Shown here in pieces: positions 6,532 through 13,849 of a DNA stretch of 14,151 bases. The DNA comes from an uncultured Roseiflexaceae bacterium (lineage in GTDB: Bacteria > Chloroflexota > Chloroflexia > Chloroflexales > Roseiflexaceae). The DNA lies in assembly GCA_937988885.1 (NCBI GenBank), contig CALKHR010000178.1, positions 1 to 14,151 of the forward strand, read 5' to 3'. A program made the translations under genes and the position numbers. The notes beneath the pieces were generated by a model, which saw only the letters and a program-made list of their open reading frames with translations, made no database searches and was not told where the DNA came from. Every line of letters starts with the position of its first letter. Positions within the stretch are counted from its first letter, which is position 1.

Positions 6532-9150
6532 TTACTCAAGCGTATCGATGCCAGTATCGGCCACCGTCACGCCGTTCTCCTCGCTGTAGGGCTGCGCGCC
6601 CGACGCAATCGGCGGCTCGGTGACGCGCTGACGCAGGGCTGCGTCGAGCACTTCTTCCATGCGGTCGGCGAATACAAAGGTCAGTTCTTGGCGCACCTCA
6701 GCGGGGATATCGTCGAGATCGTCCTCGTTGCGCTTGGGGAGAATGACAGTGCGTAGGCCAGCGCGGTGCGCCGCCAGCACCTTCTCCTTTACGCCGCCGA
6801 TCGGCAGCACCTTGCCGCGTAACGTGATCTCGCCAGTCATCGCCACACCCTCGCGCACGGGGCGACCCGTGAGCAGCGAAACCAATGCGGTGGTCATCGC
6901 AATGCCCGCCGACGGCCCATCCTTGGGAATGGCCCCCGCTGGCACATGCAAGTGAATGTCATGCGCCTCGTAGAACTTTGGATCGATCTGCAGGCGCTCG
7001 GCCTCGGCGCGCACCCACGAGAGGGCCGCACGCGCCGATTCCTTCATCACATCGCCGAGTTGGCCCGTGAGCACAAAGCCCTTGTTGCCGGGCATGGCCG
7101 TCGCTTCGATGAAGATAATATCGCCACCGACCGGCGTCCACACCAGGCCAGTGATGATGCCAGGACGATCGATCCGCTCCGATACTTCGGAGTAGTAGCG
7201 CCGCTTGCCTAGGAAGGCGCGCGCCCGCTCCGCGTCAACCAAGATGGGTTCGGGGAGTACAGCCTGTTGAGGCGGAGGCGCCGATTGCTCGGCAACTTCG
7301 CCCTCCTCAGCGGACGCATCCGGCTCGGCACCGTCGGTTTGCTCGGTATCCTTGAGCGTGACGCTTTGTCGCTTCGCGATCTCGACCGCCACCTTGCGGC
7401 AGATATTGGCGATCTCGCGTTCAAGGTTGCGCACACCCGCCTCGCGTGTGTACTCCTCGATCGCCACTTGCAGCGCTTCGTCCGTCACCACGATATCGTC
7501 GTTGGTCAGCGCGTGCTCGCTGAGCTGCTCGGGCAGCAGGTAGCGCCGCGCGATCTCCAACTTCTCGCGCAGCGTGTAGCCGGAGAGTTGGATCACCTCC
7601 ATACGATCGAGCAGCGGCGCTGGGATGGTCTGCAAGTTGTTGGCGGTGGCGATAAACATCACCGACGACAGATCCCACGCCACATCGAGATAGTGATCGC
7701 GGAAGGCGTTGTTCTGCTCGGGATCAAGCACCTCCAGCAGCGCGGAGGAGGGATCGCCCCGGAAGTCGCTGCCGATCTTGTCGATCTCATCGAGCATAAA
7801 GACGGGGTTATTGACGCCGACGCGCTTGATTGTTTGGATGATCGTGCTGGGCATCGCGCCGATGTAAGTGCGGCGATGGCCGCGCACCTCGGCCTCGTCG
7901 CGCACGCCACCCAACGAGATGCGGATGAACTTGCGGTTCATGGCGCGGGCGATCGAGCGGCCCAGCGACGTTTTGCCGACACCGGGCGGGCCAACAAAGC
8001 AGAGGATCGCGCCCTTCTGGTTGCTGGCATCCTTGCCCAAGCGCTGCTGACGCAGTTCGCGCACGGCTAAGTACTCGAGGATACGCGCTTTGATCTTCTC
8101 AAGATCGTAGTGATCCTCATCGAGCACCTGTTGGGCGTGCGCAATATCGAGTTGATCCTCACTGCGCACCTGCCACGGCATACTGATCAGCCATTCGAGG
8201 TACGAGCGGATCACGCCGTACTCGGCGGCGGCGGGCGGCATCTGCGCGAGACGGTTGAGCTCGCGCGCGGCCTGTTCCTTTGCCTCGGCGCTCATCCCCG
8301 CTTCCTCGATGGCCTTGCGCAGCCGTTCTACCTCGACCTGGTTCTCGTCGTCCTCACCAAGCTCCTTGCGGATAGCGCGCATCTGTTCGCGCAGCAGATA
8401 CTCGCGCTGGTTCTTATCGATGCCGCTCTGCACCTGCGACTGGATCTGCTGACCCAATTGCAGCACCGACAACTCACGAGTGAGGATCTCGGTGAGCCGT
8501 TCGAGCTTGTCGCGCACACTGGTGTAGGCGAGGATCTCCTGGCGCTCAGCGACATCGCTGCGGAACAGCATGGTGACCGCAAGCAGATAGGCGAGCCGCC
8601 GTGGGTCCTCTTCGTTCAGCAGTTGCGTCTGCAATTCATCGCTGGGGTTGGGCAGCAATTGCAGGATCTGCGAGGCGAGATTGACGAGATTGCGCATCAG
8701 CGCTTCGATGCCGATATCCGAAGCGGTTTCGTCGTGCAGCACCCGCACGCGAGCGCGGATGTACGGCTCGGTCTGGATGATCTCCTCGATCTCAATGCGC
8801 TCGATGCCCTGCACCGCTACGCGCAGCGTATCATCGGGCAGGCGCAGCAGCCGATGCACTAGCGCGGCAGTGCCGATATGGTAGAAATCATCGGGAGTGA
8901 TATGCTCTGGGCGCTCATCTTCATTCTTCAGCGCCATTAAACCAATCAGGCGATCGCCCACCATGGCATCGTCGATCAGCTTAATTGACAACTCCTGGCC
9001 GACCGCCAACGGTACCACAGTCAGAGGGTAGATCACCACGTTAAACAACGGGAGAATCGCCAACTCTTGTGGCACTTCGGGGGACTGCATTTTGAGGTCG
9101 CTCATGCCCAACGCATCGTTGAGCTTCTGCTCATGCTCGCTATCGCTCAC
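6532..9150 (-). CDS. lon: ATP-dependent protease LonA
   Basis: An 872-aa LonA-type AAA+ serine protease, a soluble hexamer that degrades misfolded and regulatory proteins. Domain order: LAN substrate-binding domain (about 29-230), helical/coiled region (230-370), AAA+ module with Walker A GPPGVGKT (387-394) and Walker B FMLDEID (451-457), then the proteolytic domain. The catalytic dyad is Ser747 (in KDGPSAGI) and Lys790 (in IGGVKEK), 43 residues apart as in E. coli Lon. Odd parts: an acidic, Pro/Gln-rich insert (about 597-636) between the AAA+ lid and the protease domain, and a non-conserved tail of about 30 residues (841-872). The start is GTG 9150 with GGAGA (9157-9161) 6 nt upstream. It lies 43 bp downstream of hsp20, so co-transcription from the hsp20 promoter is likely. 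Confidence 0.97.
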   Translation of the reverse strand: MSDSEHEQKLNDALGMSDLKMQSPEVPQELAILPLFNVVIYPLTVVPLAVGQELSIKLIDDAMVGDRLIGLMALKNEDERPEHITPDDFYHIGTAALVHRLLRLPDDTLRVAVQGIERIEIEEIIQTEPYIRARVRVLHDETASDIGIEALMRNLVNLASQILQLLPNPSDELQTQLLNEEDPRRLAYLLAVTMLFRSDVAERQEILAYTSVRDKLERLTEILTRELSVLQLGQQIQSQVQSGIDKNQREYLLREQMRAIRKELGEDDENQVEVERLRKAIEEAGMSAEAKEQAARELNRLAQMPPAAAEYGVIRSYLEWLISMPWQVRSEDQLDIAHAQQVLDEDHYDLEKIKARILEYLAVRELRQQRLGKDASNQKGAILCFVGPPGVGKTSLGRSIARAMNRKFIRISLGGVRDEAEVRGHRRTYIGAMPSTIIQTIKRVGVNNPVFMLDEIDKIGSDFRGDPSSALLEVLDPEQNNAFRDHYLDVAWDLSSVMFIATANNLQTIPAPLLDRMEVIQLSGYTLREKLEIARRYLLPEQLSEHALTNDDIVVTDEALQVAIEEYTREAGVRNLEREIANICRKVAVEIAKRQSVTLKDTEQTDGAEPDASAEEGEVAEQSAPPPQQAVLPEPILVDAERARAFLGKRRYYSEVSERIDRPGIITGLVWTPVGGDIIFIEATAMPGNKGFVLTGQLGDVMKESARAALSWVRAEAERLQIDPKFYEAHDIHLHVPAGAIPKDGPSAGIAMTTALVSLLTGRPVREGVAMTGEITLRGKVLPIGGVKEKVLAAHRAGLRTVILPKRNEDDLDDIPAEVRQELTFVFADRMEEVLDAALRQRVTEPPIASGAQPYSEENGVTVADTGIDTLE

Positions 9151-9156
9151 GCTGTA

Positions 9157-9172
9157 TCTCCATCTTAGATGG
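9157..9172 (-). promoter_or_regulatory. lon ribosome binding site partly inside a small hairpin
   Basis: In the - strand transcript CCAUC-UAA-GAUGG (+ coordinates 9172-9160) can fold into a 5-bp hairpin. Its 3' arm contains the first two bases of the lon Shine-Dalgarno GGAGA (9161-9157). The hairpin could modulate lon translation, but the stem is short and may be incidental. Confidence 0.4.
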
Positions 9173-9193
9173 TCGTTTTTTCCGTATTACCAC

Positions 9194-9613
9194 TTACTGT
9201 TCGACATCAAGTTTTGGTAGCTCAACGAACAACAAACCATCGTCATAGCGAGCGGTAACTTGATCATAATTGACGGGACGTGCCAAAAAGACCTCGACAA
9301 CAAACGCACCATAGTTGATACCCATCTGATGGTAGTAACGTACGTGCTCATCTCGCTGTTCGGGACGTTGGCCTTGGATACGCAAACAATGATCCTCGAT
9401 CGTGATGGCGATCTCGGCATTGCGCATACCTGCAAGTTCTACCTTGATGATCCAAGCTGTAGCAGTTTCGTAGACATCGGCAGGTGGATACCAAATCTCA
9501 AGTTCGCGTACTGTTGCGACCAACCCATGCTGAAATGTTCGTTCTAGATGCTGCTGGAGACCCTGCTGATCGCGGCTTGGCCGAGGACGGCGCAAATAAA
9601 TCACACGCTGCAT
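9194..9613 (-). CDS. Hsp20/alpha-crystallin family small heat-shock protein
   Basis: A 139-aa cytoplasmic holdase chaperone of the sHSP family, which binds unfolding proteins without ATP. The alpha-crystallin domain covers about 42-134: it begins YPPADVYET, has the core strand WIIKVELAGM and ends with the hallmark ARYDDGLLFVELPK (A-x-x-x-x-G-L type). The N-terminal arm (1-41) is short and basic. The protein stops five residues after the domain and lacks the C-terminal I-x-I/V motif that most sHSPs use to assemble large oligomers, so it may form smaller assemblies. ATG 9613 has GGAG (9621-9624) 7 nt upstream. Its own promoter lies at 9649-9678. It is followed 43 bp later by lon, forming a refolding/degradation pair. 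Confidence 0.93.
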   Translation of the reverse strand: MQRVIYLRRPRPSRDQQGLQQHLERTFQHGLVATVRELEIWYPPADVYETATAWIIKVELAGMRNAEIAITIEDHCLRIQGQRPEQRDEHVRYYHQMGINYGAFVVEVFLARPVNYDQVTARYDDGLLFVELPKLDVEQ

Positions 9614-9648
9614 CGCAATGCTCCGCTCTAGTCCGATCCTGACAGAGG

Positions 9649-9678
9649 ATTATAGCACTCGCACCTAGTAAGCGGCAA
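9649..9678 (-). promoter_or_regulatory. hsp20(-lon) promoter with CIRCE-like overlap
   Basis: On the - strand the -35 box TTGCCG (9678-9673) and a perfect -10 box TATAAT (9654-9649) are 18 bp apart. The predicted start is near 9642, giving a leader of about 29 nt. On the + strand ATAGCACTC (9652-9660) matches 8 of 9 bases of the CIRCE half TTAGCACTC, and AAGCGGCAA, 9 nt further, matches 5 of 9 of the other half (GAGTGCTAA). Confidence 0.6.
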
Positions 9679-9766
9679 ATTTCGCGATACTGCAGGACCA
9701 TTTGAAAAGGAACGACTCCGCCGCACATGATGCAAAGCGCACTCACAAGCAGCGAAGCCGAACTGG

Positions 9767-10165
9767 TTATTTACCGAACTGGCTAGCCTTGATCGGTAGC
9801 AGACCGCGCACAACCTCCACAAATTCATCGAGGAAGAAAGGCTTGGCGATAAAGGCCGAAACGCCGAGGCGCTTCGCCTCTTTACGGATCGGGCCGGCAT
9901 CGTAGGCGGTGAAGAGTACTGTCGGCGTTGTGAAACCAGCCGATTTCAGAGTTTCGATGAGCGCAAGACCCGTCATACCGCGCAGATTATGGTCGGTAAG
10001 GAGCAGATCGTAGGGTTGTTGCATCCACAACGCATGGCCTTCCTCAGCGGTGAATGCCTGATCAAGCTGATACGGCACCTCGAGGGTTTGCATCGCGATC
10101 TTGATCAGATGCGCAATCGTGCCATCGTCCTCGACCATGAGGATGCGATAAAATTCTTTGTCCAT
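9767..10165 (-). CDS. single-domain response regulator (receiver only)
   Basis: A stand-alone CheY/Spo0F-like receiver domain of about 132 aa with no output domain. Counting from the ATG at 10165, the acidic pocket is E12-D13-D14 (VEDD), the phosphoacceptor is D58 in LLLTDHNLRG, the switch Thr is T86 in LFTAYD, and the conserved Lys is K108 in IAKPF. All receiver residues are present, so it should be phosphorylatable. No histidine kinase is in the window, so it presumably works as an orphan or phosphorelay intermediate. An in-frame GTG at 10174 is an alternative start; I prefer the ATG, which has a weak AGGCGG-like upstream sequence. The gene is 153 bp upstream of hsp20 on the same strand, but hsp20 has its own promoter. 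Confidence 0.9.
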   Translation of the reverse strand: MDKEFYRILMVEDDGTIAHLIKIAMQTLEVPYQLDQAFTAEEGHALWMQQPYDLLLTDHNLRGMTGLALIETLKSAGFTTPTVLFTAYDAGPIRKEAKRLGVSAFIAKPFFLDEFVEVVRGLLPIKASQFGK

Positions 10166-10480
10166 AGGAGTCACCGCCTATCGTGCCACCACATAACATC
10201 ATTTGCAATACGAAAAAAGAGAGGATGTTTATGGTAGCATAGCTCAGGTGCATAGGCAAATAACAATTCTGTTATACGCTTGAGAATACGGTCGATACAC
10301 CATGCCTGGTTAGGCACAAAACGAACCATTCAAAGATTAAGAAACGTGTATTTACCAATTTTATACGGATAATAAACAACTCCTTGGAACGTTAGGCTCG
10401 AGAAGATGGTAAGAAGCGTTTATTTGATAATAACGTACACTATACCACATTTACAGCATTTTTGAGCGAGATAATGTAAG
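10166..10480. other. AT-rich divergent intergenic region with two inverted repeats
   Basis: About 315 bp with no credible gene, markedly more AT-rich than its surroundings, between the divergent response regulator and cruF genes. It holds ATAACA-ATTC-TGTTAT (10260-10275; 6-bp arms) and TGCCT-GGTT-AGGCA (10303-10316; 5-bp arms), both possible operators. Several -10-like GATAAT sequences occur (10368-10373, 10470-10475), but none has a well-spaced -35 box, so I call no promoter. Confidence 0.55.
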
Positions 10481-11317
10481 ATGATACATCGTAATAGCAT
10501 CCTTTTTGCGCAGATGTGCTTCCTCGTCTATCTGGCCGTCTTCCCTGGTTCCACGGCGACCGTCGCACTCGATCGCGTGCCAGATTGGGGCATCTGGATG
10601 GGCAGCGCGTTGCTGTTGGTGCAGGGGGCGGCGGTCGCTGGATGGCTGGTGGGGATGTACAGCGGGCGCGGGGCCATAGCTGCGCTGGTGGTGTTCGGCC
10701 TGGGCTGGGGCATCGAGCAGCTCGGTGTGGGCAGCGGCTTCCCGTTTGGGCCGTATCACTACACCGGAGTGCTCCAACCGATCCTGCCGGGCGATGTGCC
10801 GTTCGCCATCCCCTGTGCCTGGCTGATGGCGGTATTGGGGGCTTGGCAGGCCGCCGCGCTGCTCTGGCCCAGCGAGCAACCCACGCTTGCAAGCACATTC
10901 GGACGCTACCTGCTCACTGCCACGCTGGTGCTGCTGCTGGACTTGCAGATCGAGACGGTCGCCACGCTAATCAACAACTACTGGGAGTGGCATGTCGCGG
11001 GCTGGTACTACGGCGTGCCGACCGCTAACTTTGTGGCGTGGTGGGTGGTGGGCTTGGTGATGGCGATGGTGATCGGCGTGGCGCTGGCGCACTCCGCGCG
11101 GCCTGCATATCCCGTTGTCGCCAGCGCGCCGTTCGCTCGGTGGCTGCAAACGGTCACGCCGCTGCTGCCGCTGATGCTCTACCTGTTGAGCACGCTGATG
11201 TTCACCGTGGTGAACTTCGCGCATGGGTATTCGCTGGCGGGGATAGTGGGCGCGCTGGTGCTGCTTGGCGCGCTGCTCACGTATCGAGGCCGCGTATCCG
11301 GTCGAACAGGCGGTTGA
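10481..11317 (+). CDS. cruF: CruF-type carotenoid 1',2'-hydratase (DUF422 membrane protein)
   Basis: A 278-aa polytopic membrane protein with seven or eight hydrophobic segments (about 5-23, 37-60, 64-80, 107-129, 141-162, 182-203, 224-246, 252-267). Family signatures of the DUF422/CruF group are visible: GWGIEQLGVGSGFPFGPYHY (75-94), PGDVPFAIPCAWLM (103-116) and DLQIETVA (154-161), followed by NYWEW (166-170) and GWYYGVPTANFVAWW (174-188). In phototrophic bacteria CruF adds water across the psi end of gamma-carotene or a relative, giving the 1'-hydroxy product that is later glycosylated and acylated. The ATG at 10481 has no strong Shine-Dalgarno. The 3' end overlaps the convergent acyltransferase gene by 41 bp. 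A related archaeal/bacterial hydratase of the same family is the main alternative. Confidence 0.85.
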   Translation: MIHRNSILFAQMCFLVYLAVFPGSTATVALDRVPDWGIWMGSALLLVQGAAVAGWLVGMYSGRGAIAALVVFGLGWGIEQLGVGSGFPFGPYHYTGVLQPILPGDVPFAIPCAWLMAVLGAWQAAALLWPSEQPTLASTFGRYLLTATLVLLLDLQIETVATLINNYWEWHVAGWYYGVPTANFVAWWVVGLVMAMVIGVALAHSARPAYPVVASAPFARWLQTVTPLLPLMLYLLSTLMFTVVNFAHGYSLAGIVGALVLLGALLTYRGRVSGRTGG

Positions 11318-12029
11318 CGCCAGTGCGACCGCGCAGCAGCACGCGGTAATCGTCGAGCGCGTCGGCGGCGACCTCGTCGCGTAGGGCATCGGTGGCGGCG
11401 GTGAGGCGGTGCGTGGTATCGGCCATCACGGTCTGCACATCGGTCTCCGCTGTGACGCGGTGCGCCGGGCCAGCCCGCAGAAACGCCTCGGGGCGCTGCT
11501 CGCCACGAAACTCGTAGCGCAGCGCCACAGGCCACAGCGTGGCACCGCCAGCCCGCCGAACGATGTGCGCAAGGCCAGGGTAGAGCTCCAGCGGGCGGCG
11601 CTCGTTGGGCGTCAACACGCCCTGTGGGAACAGGTACACGCTGCGGTTGGGGCGCTCGGCCAGCAGGCGCGCCGCGTAGGCCACCGAGCGCGCCGCCGAT
11701 CGTGCGTTATGCCGATCGACCGAGAAGCAGCCGACCCACCGGAAGAAGCAGTATCGCCGGAGTTGCGGCTCCTCCATCATCAGATAGCCCTGGAACTGAT
11801 CTCGCAGCACCAGGCGGTTCAACAGCATGCACATGTAGCCATCCCACCACGAGGGATGGTTAAGGTAGACCAGCAGCGGCCCATCGACGGGCTGCGGCGG
11901 CTGGCCCACCACCTTTAGCCATACGCGATCGAAGTGCGACCACACACCCCAACGTATCAGCCCCCAATAAACGAGCGCGCCACCGATACGGTTATGTCGA
12001 GCAGGGATCGCCGGGAGTTCCTTTTGCAC
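11277..12029 (-). CDS. PlsC-like acyltransferase, candidate carotenoid glucoside acyltransferase (CruD-like)
   Basis: A 250-aa lysophospholipid acyltransferase-family (LPLAT) enzyme transferring an acyl group to a hydroxyl acceptor at the membrane. The catalytic HX4D motif is NHPSWWD (H58, D63); FPQGVLTP (134-141) is the FPEG-like substrate motif. Ahead of the HX4D motif is a hydrophobic/basic stretch (about 15-40). The NHxSWWDG type is also what I recall of CruD-class enzymes, and the cruF neighbour points to 1'-hydroxy-carotenoid glucoside acylation, but a plain 1-acyl-glycerol-phosphate acyltransferase is possible. Start GTG 12029 lies 1 nt after the TAG of the RCC1-protein gene, so translation is probably coupled. 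Its 3' end overlaps cruF. Confidence 0.8.
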   Translation of the reverse strand: MQKELPAIPARHNRIGGALVYWGLIRWGVWSHFDRVWLKVVGQPPQPVDGPLLVYLNHPSWWDGYMCMLLNRLVLRDQFQGYLMMEEPQLRRYCFFRWVGCFSVDRHNARSAARSVAYAARLLAERPNRSVYLFPQGVLTPNERRPLELYPGLAHIVRRAGGATLWPVALRYEFRGEQRPEAFLRAGPAHRVTAETDVQTVMADTTHRLTAATDALRDEVAADALDDYRVLLRGRTGVNRLFDRIRGLDT

Positions 12030-12030
12030 A

Positions 12031-13818
12031 CTATTCTTCTAGCTCGCTCGCGGGCAGATCGTTGCCCACAAACGGCAATAACACGCGCGTCATCACCACG
12101 CGCATCACGCCATTCACCATCGTAATATCGTAATTCGGGTCGGCGGCCCCCACGATCAGGATGGGGTACTCCCCGGCTGGCATGCCGAGCATCCCCAGCG
12201 TCGTGAGCGTCGGCGGCTGCTCCAGGCTCTCCGGCGTGTCGCCGTTCACCAAACCGTAGTAACTGGCCGTCAACGGCGGGATCGGCTGATCGATATGGCG
12301 CACCTGATCGTCGGCAACGATCATCAGCGGGGCGCGCTCGACCAGGAACGTCTGCGTGATCGGCTTGGCTGCCTCGTAGAACTCATTGCCATCCTGCGAC
12401 ACTTGGACGGTGATCTGCCCCGCTCCGCCAATGCTCAGATAATGATTCTGGATGCTCGCCTTCCCTTCCAGGATAGTATACGTGATCGGCAGGCCCGATG
12501 ATGCGCTGGCCCACAGGCGAAATGGCTCATCGCCGTAGCGTTTCGTCTCGATGCTGCCAAATCCCAGCACTTGCGAGAGTTTGACGATTTCGATATCGAC
12601 GCTGACGGAGACGCTGCCCATCACATTGCTGACCTGCACGCTATAGGTGCCGCTCTGCTGCGGCTTGACCTGTTCGAGCTTGAGGGTCGCGCTGGTGGCG
12701 CCTGGGATGGGCTGATTGTTGTAGCGCCATTCGTAGGTGGGTTCGGGGGAGCCGCTGGCCTGCACACCCAAGATGAGCGTGGATTTAGCGTTGATGCGCT
12801 GGCTGCTCGGCGCCAGAGTGATGATTGGCGCGAGACGGTCTTCGGCCTGGCCCTGCTCGTTGTTGCCCCAGCAGAGCACGCCGTTCGGCACCACGCCACA
12901 GCTATGCTGACCACCCGCGCTGATCTGGCTGAAGGTGGCCTCGGGGCGCGGGGAGACTTGATTGTAGAGGTTGGAGCCCCAACAGAGCGAGGTGTCATCG
13001 GAGCGCAGCGCGCAGGTGTGCATATTGCCCGCACTGACCTGCTTGAACGTGCCGCTGAGGACTGTGCCGATCGCGCTTGGATCACCCCAACACTGCAATT
13101 CGCCACTAGGGTCGACGATCGCGCAGGTGTGCATCAGGCCCGCGCTGACTTGCTTGAACGTGCCGCCGGGCGTTTGCGTGACGGCCAAGCCAGTGCCCCA
13201 GCAACTGATCTGCCCACTCGGGCGCAGGCCGCAGGTATGCAACCCGCCAGCGCTGACGCTGCTGAACGAGCCGCTTGGCCCATTGGGAGGCGCTTGGTTG
13301 GCGCTGTTATCGCCCCAACAAGCGACCGAGCCATCGGCACGCACCGCACAGCCGTGGGCGCCGCCAATGCTAAACTGCACGAAGGCGCCACTCGGCGGTG
13401 TGGCTCTTCCATCGGGATCGTTGCGGCCCCAACAACGCAGTTCGCCGTTGGTCTGCAGGCCACAGGAGTGCGCTGCTCCGGCTTCAATCTGCTGGAAGAT
13501 GAGTGCGGGTGTCTGCGAGACTTGACCATTGCTATCGAGACCCCAGCAGATAGCGCGGCCATCGCTGCGCAGCGTGCAGGAGTGCGAGCCGCCAGCGCTC
13601 ACGGTTGGTGTGATGGTGCTGCTCGATTGAATAGCCGAAGGCGACGGACTGATCGGTTCAAGGGCGAGCGCTTGTTGTTCGATGGGGAGAGCGGTGGTGC
13701 GAGCCGCTGAGTGAAGCGGTTGCGCGGTGGTGAGTGGTGCGCCGACAAGGTGAAGGGATGTGAGCAGTGCAAGGAGCACAGTGAATCGCACGATGCGAAG
13801 ACGCAGAACATTGCCCAT
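12031..13818 (-). CDS. secreted seven-repeat RCC1-type protein with Ig-like and MBG-like domains
   Basis: A 595-aa exported protein. Residues 1-33 form a signal peptide (basic start, hydrophobic VRFTVLLALLTSL core, likely cleavage after LTTAQ). Seven RCC1-like repeats follow at about 73-93, 111-131, 149-169, 188-208, 224-245, 261-281 and 299-318, each of the form xSAGxxHSC...CWG. Seven such repeats would make a seven-bladed beta-propeller. Next are an Ig-like domain (about 330-412; YEWRYNNQPI, SGTYSVQVSN), a second beta domain (about 415-495) and an MBG-like domain (about 497-575). The tail reads VLLPFVGN. The function is unknown; adhesion or surface recognition is inferred. ATG 13818 is chosen over an upstream GTG (13902) because it begins the signal peptide and has GAGAGG upstream (13827-13832). 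The acyltransferase follows directly. Confidence 0.85.
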   Translation of the reverse strand: MGNVLRLRIVRFTVLLALLTSLHLVGAPLTTAQPLHSAARTTALPIEQQALALEPISPSPSAIQSSSTITPTVSAGGSHSCTLRSDGRAICWGLDSNGQVSQTPALIFQQIEAGAAHSCGLQTNGELRCWGRNDPDGRATPPSGAFVQFSIGGAHGCAVRADGSVACWGDNSANQAPPNGPSGSFSSVSAGGLHTCGLRPSGQISCWGTGLAVTQTPGGTFKQVSAGLMHTCAIVDPSGELQCWGDPSAIGTVLSGTFKQVSAGNMHTCALRSDDTSLCWGSNLYNQVSPRPEATFSQISAGGQHSCGVVPNGVLCWGNNEQGQAEDRLAPIITLAPSSQRINAKSTLILGVQASGSPEPTYEWRYNNQPIPGATSATLKLEQVKPQQSGTYSVQVSNVMGSVSVSVDIEIVKLSQVLGFGSIETKRYGDEPFRLWASASSGLPITYTILEGKASIQNHYLSIGGAGQITVQVSQDGNEFYEAAKPITQTFLVERAPLMIVADDQVRHIDQPIPPLTASYYGLVNGDTPESLEQPPTLTTLGMLGMPAGEYPILIVGAADPNYDITMVNGVMRVVMTRVLLPFVGNDLPASELEE

Positions 13819-13833
13819 GAGCCGAACCTCTCT

Positions 13834-13849
13834 AGTGACGCGCGTCACT
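13834..13849. promoter_or_regulatory. perfect 16-bp palindrome upstream of the RCC1-protein gene
   Basis: AGTGACGCGCGTCACT is a perfect dyad with no spacer. It directly abuts the Shine-Dalgarno (13827-13833) and lies 15 bp before the ATG at 13818. It looks like a dimeric repressor operator, or a 6-bp hairpin with a GCGC loop in the leader RNA. I see no clear promoter upstream. Confidence 0.6.

Noticed and set aside
7267..8862. Long + strand open frames (267 and 250 aa) opposite lon
   Set aside because: Shadows of the GC-rich lon coding frame; lon is unambiguous with all catalytic motifs.
10440..10480. Promoter for cruF from TTTACA and GATAAT
   Set aside because: The boxes are only 14 bp apart, outside normal spacing.
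12571..13710. 379-aa + strand open frame opposite the RCC1 gene
   Set aside because: Its periodic look comes from the seven RCC1 repeats on the other strand; it has no motifs or ribosome binding site.
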